Origin: an uncultured Flavobacteriales bacterium
GTDB lineage: Bacteria > Bacteroidota > Bacteroidia > Flavobacteriales > Weeksellaceae
Length of the DNA stretch: 13,578 nucleotides
Direction of reading: 5' to 3'
NCBI GenBank assembly: GCA_937876095.1
Contig: CALFIE010000074.1
Location: 1 to 13,578 of the forward strand
In this document: positions 13,557 to 13,578 of the stretch, piece after piece
Layout: each line of letters starts with the position of its first letter
Numbering within the stretch: the stretch's first letter is position 1
Notes under the pieces: generated by a model
Database searches by the model: none
Seen by the model: the letters and a program-made list of their open reading frames with translations, nothing else
Told to the model about the DNA's origin: nothing
Made by a program: the position numbers and the translations under genes

Positions 13557-13578
13557 TTTATAAAATTAGTAATTTTTT

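Overview
The window is AT-rich with short, adenine-biased intergenic DNA. Promoters match the Bacteroidota form (TTTG, about 20 bp, TAnnTTTG), and the RHS proteins carry the flavobacterial signatures KDHLGNVRLSY, YKYNGKELQETGMYDYG and DPLAE...NPI.F.DPDGR. I infer a member of Flavobacteriia, perhaps Chryseobacterium, Elizabethkingia or a relative. No rRNA, tRNA, CRISPR array or classical insertion sequence was seen. Names are assigned from motifs alone; no database was searched.

Left (1-2100): the 3' end of an RHS polymorphic-toxin gene, then a KptA/Tpt1-type RNA 2'-phosphotransferase, then a probable soluble immunity protein. Both junctions are one-base TAATG overlaps, so the three genes form a tightly coupled unit. 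The enzyme lies exactly where a toxin or an immunity gene is expected.

Middle (about 2101-7760): a compact probable mobile element of about 5.6 kb. An XRE repressor-like gene diverges from a gene for a 780-aa primase-ATPase (CHC2 zinc finger, primase core, Toprim, P-loop ATPase, winged helix). Then come two overlapping tyrosine recombinase genes; the second lacks key catalytic residues. After these lies about 1 kb of noncoding DNA packed with repeats: long inverted repeats, three 23-bp iteron-like repeats at 33-34 bp spacing, and repeated AGAGCTCT palindromes. It looks like an integrating element that may also replicate itself, set inside an RHS island.

Right of it (about 7900-10811): two orphan RHS C-terminal tips lacking most of the RHS shell, each followed at once by a small lipoprotein that is a likely immunity protein. 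One tip carries an HExxH metallopeptidase motif, the other an HxHP motif. Conserved RHS-core DNA before the toxin tips could let tips be swapped by recombination.

End (10812-13578): a small acidic protein of unknown function bracketed by two near-identical terminator hairpins; a frameshifted remnant of a DUF5655-like gene (11679-11908); and, on the minus strand, a superfamily 3 helicase-like primase-associated protein without a normal start codon, a possible tiny ORF, and a 51-aa DUF1737-like gene. This part looks like decayed mobile-element DNA.
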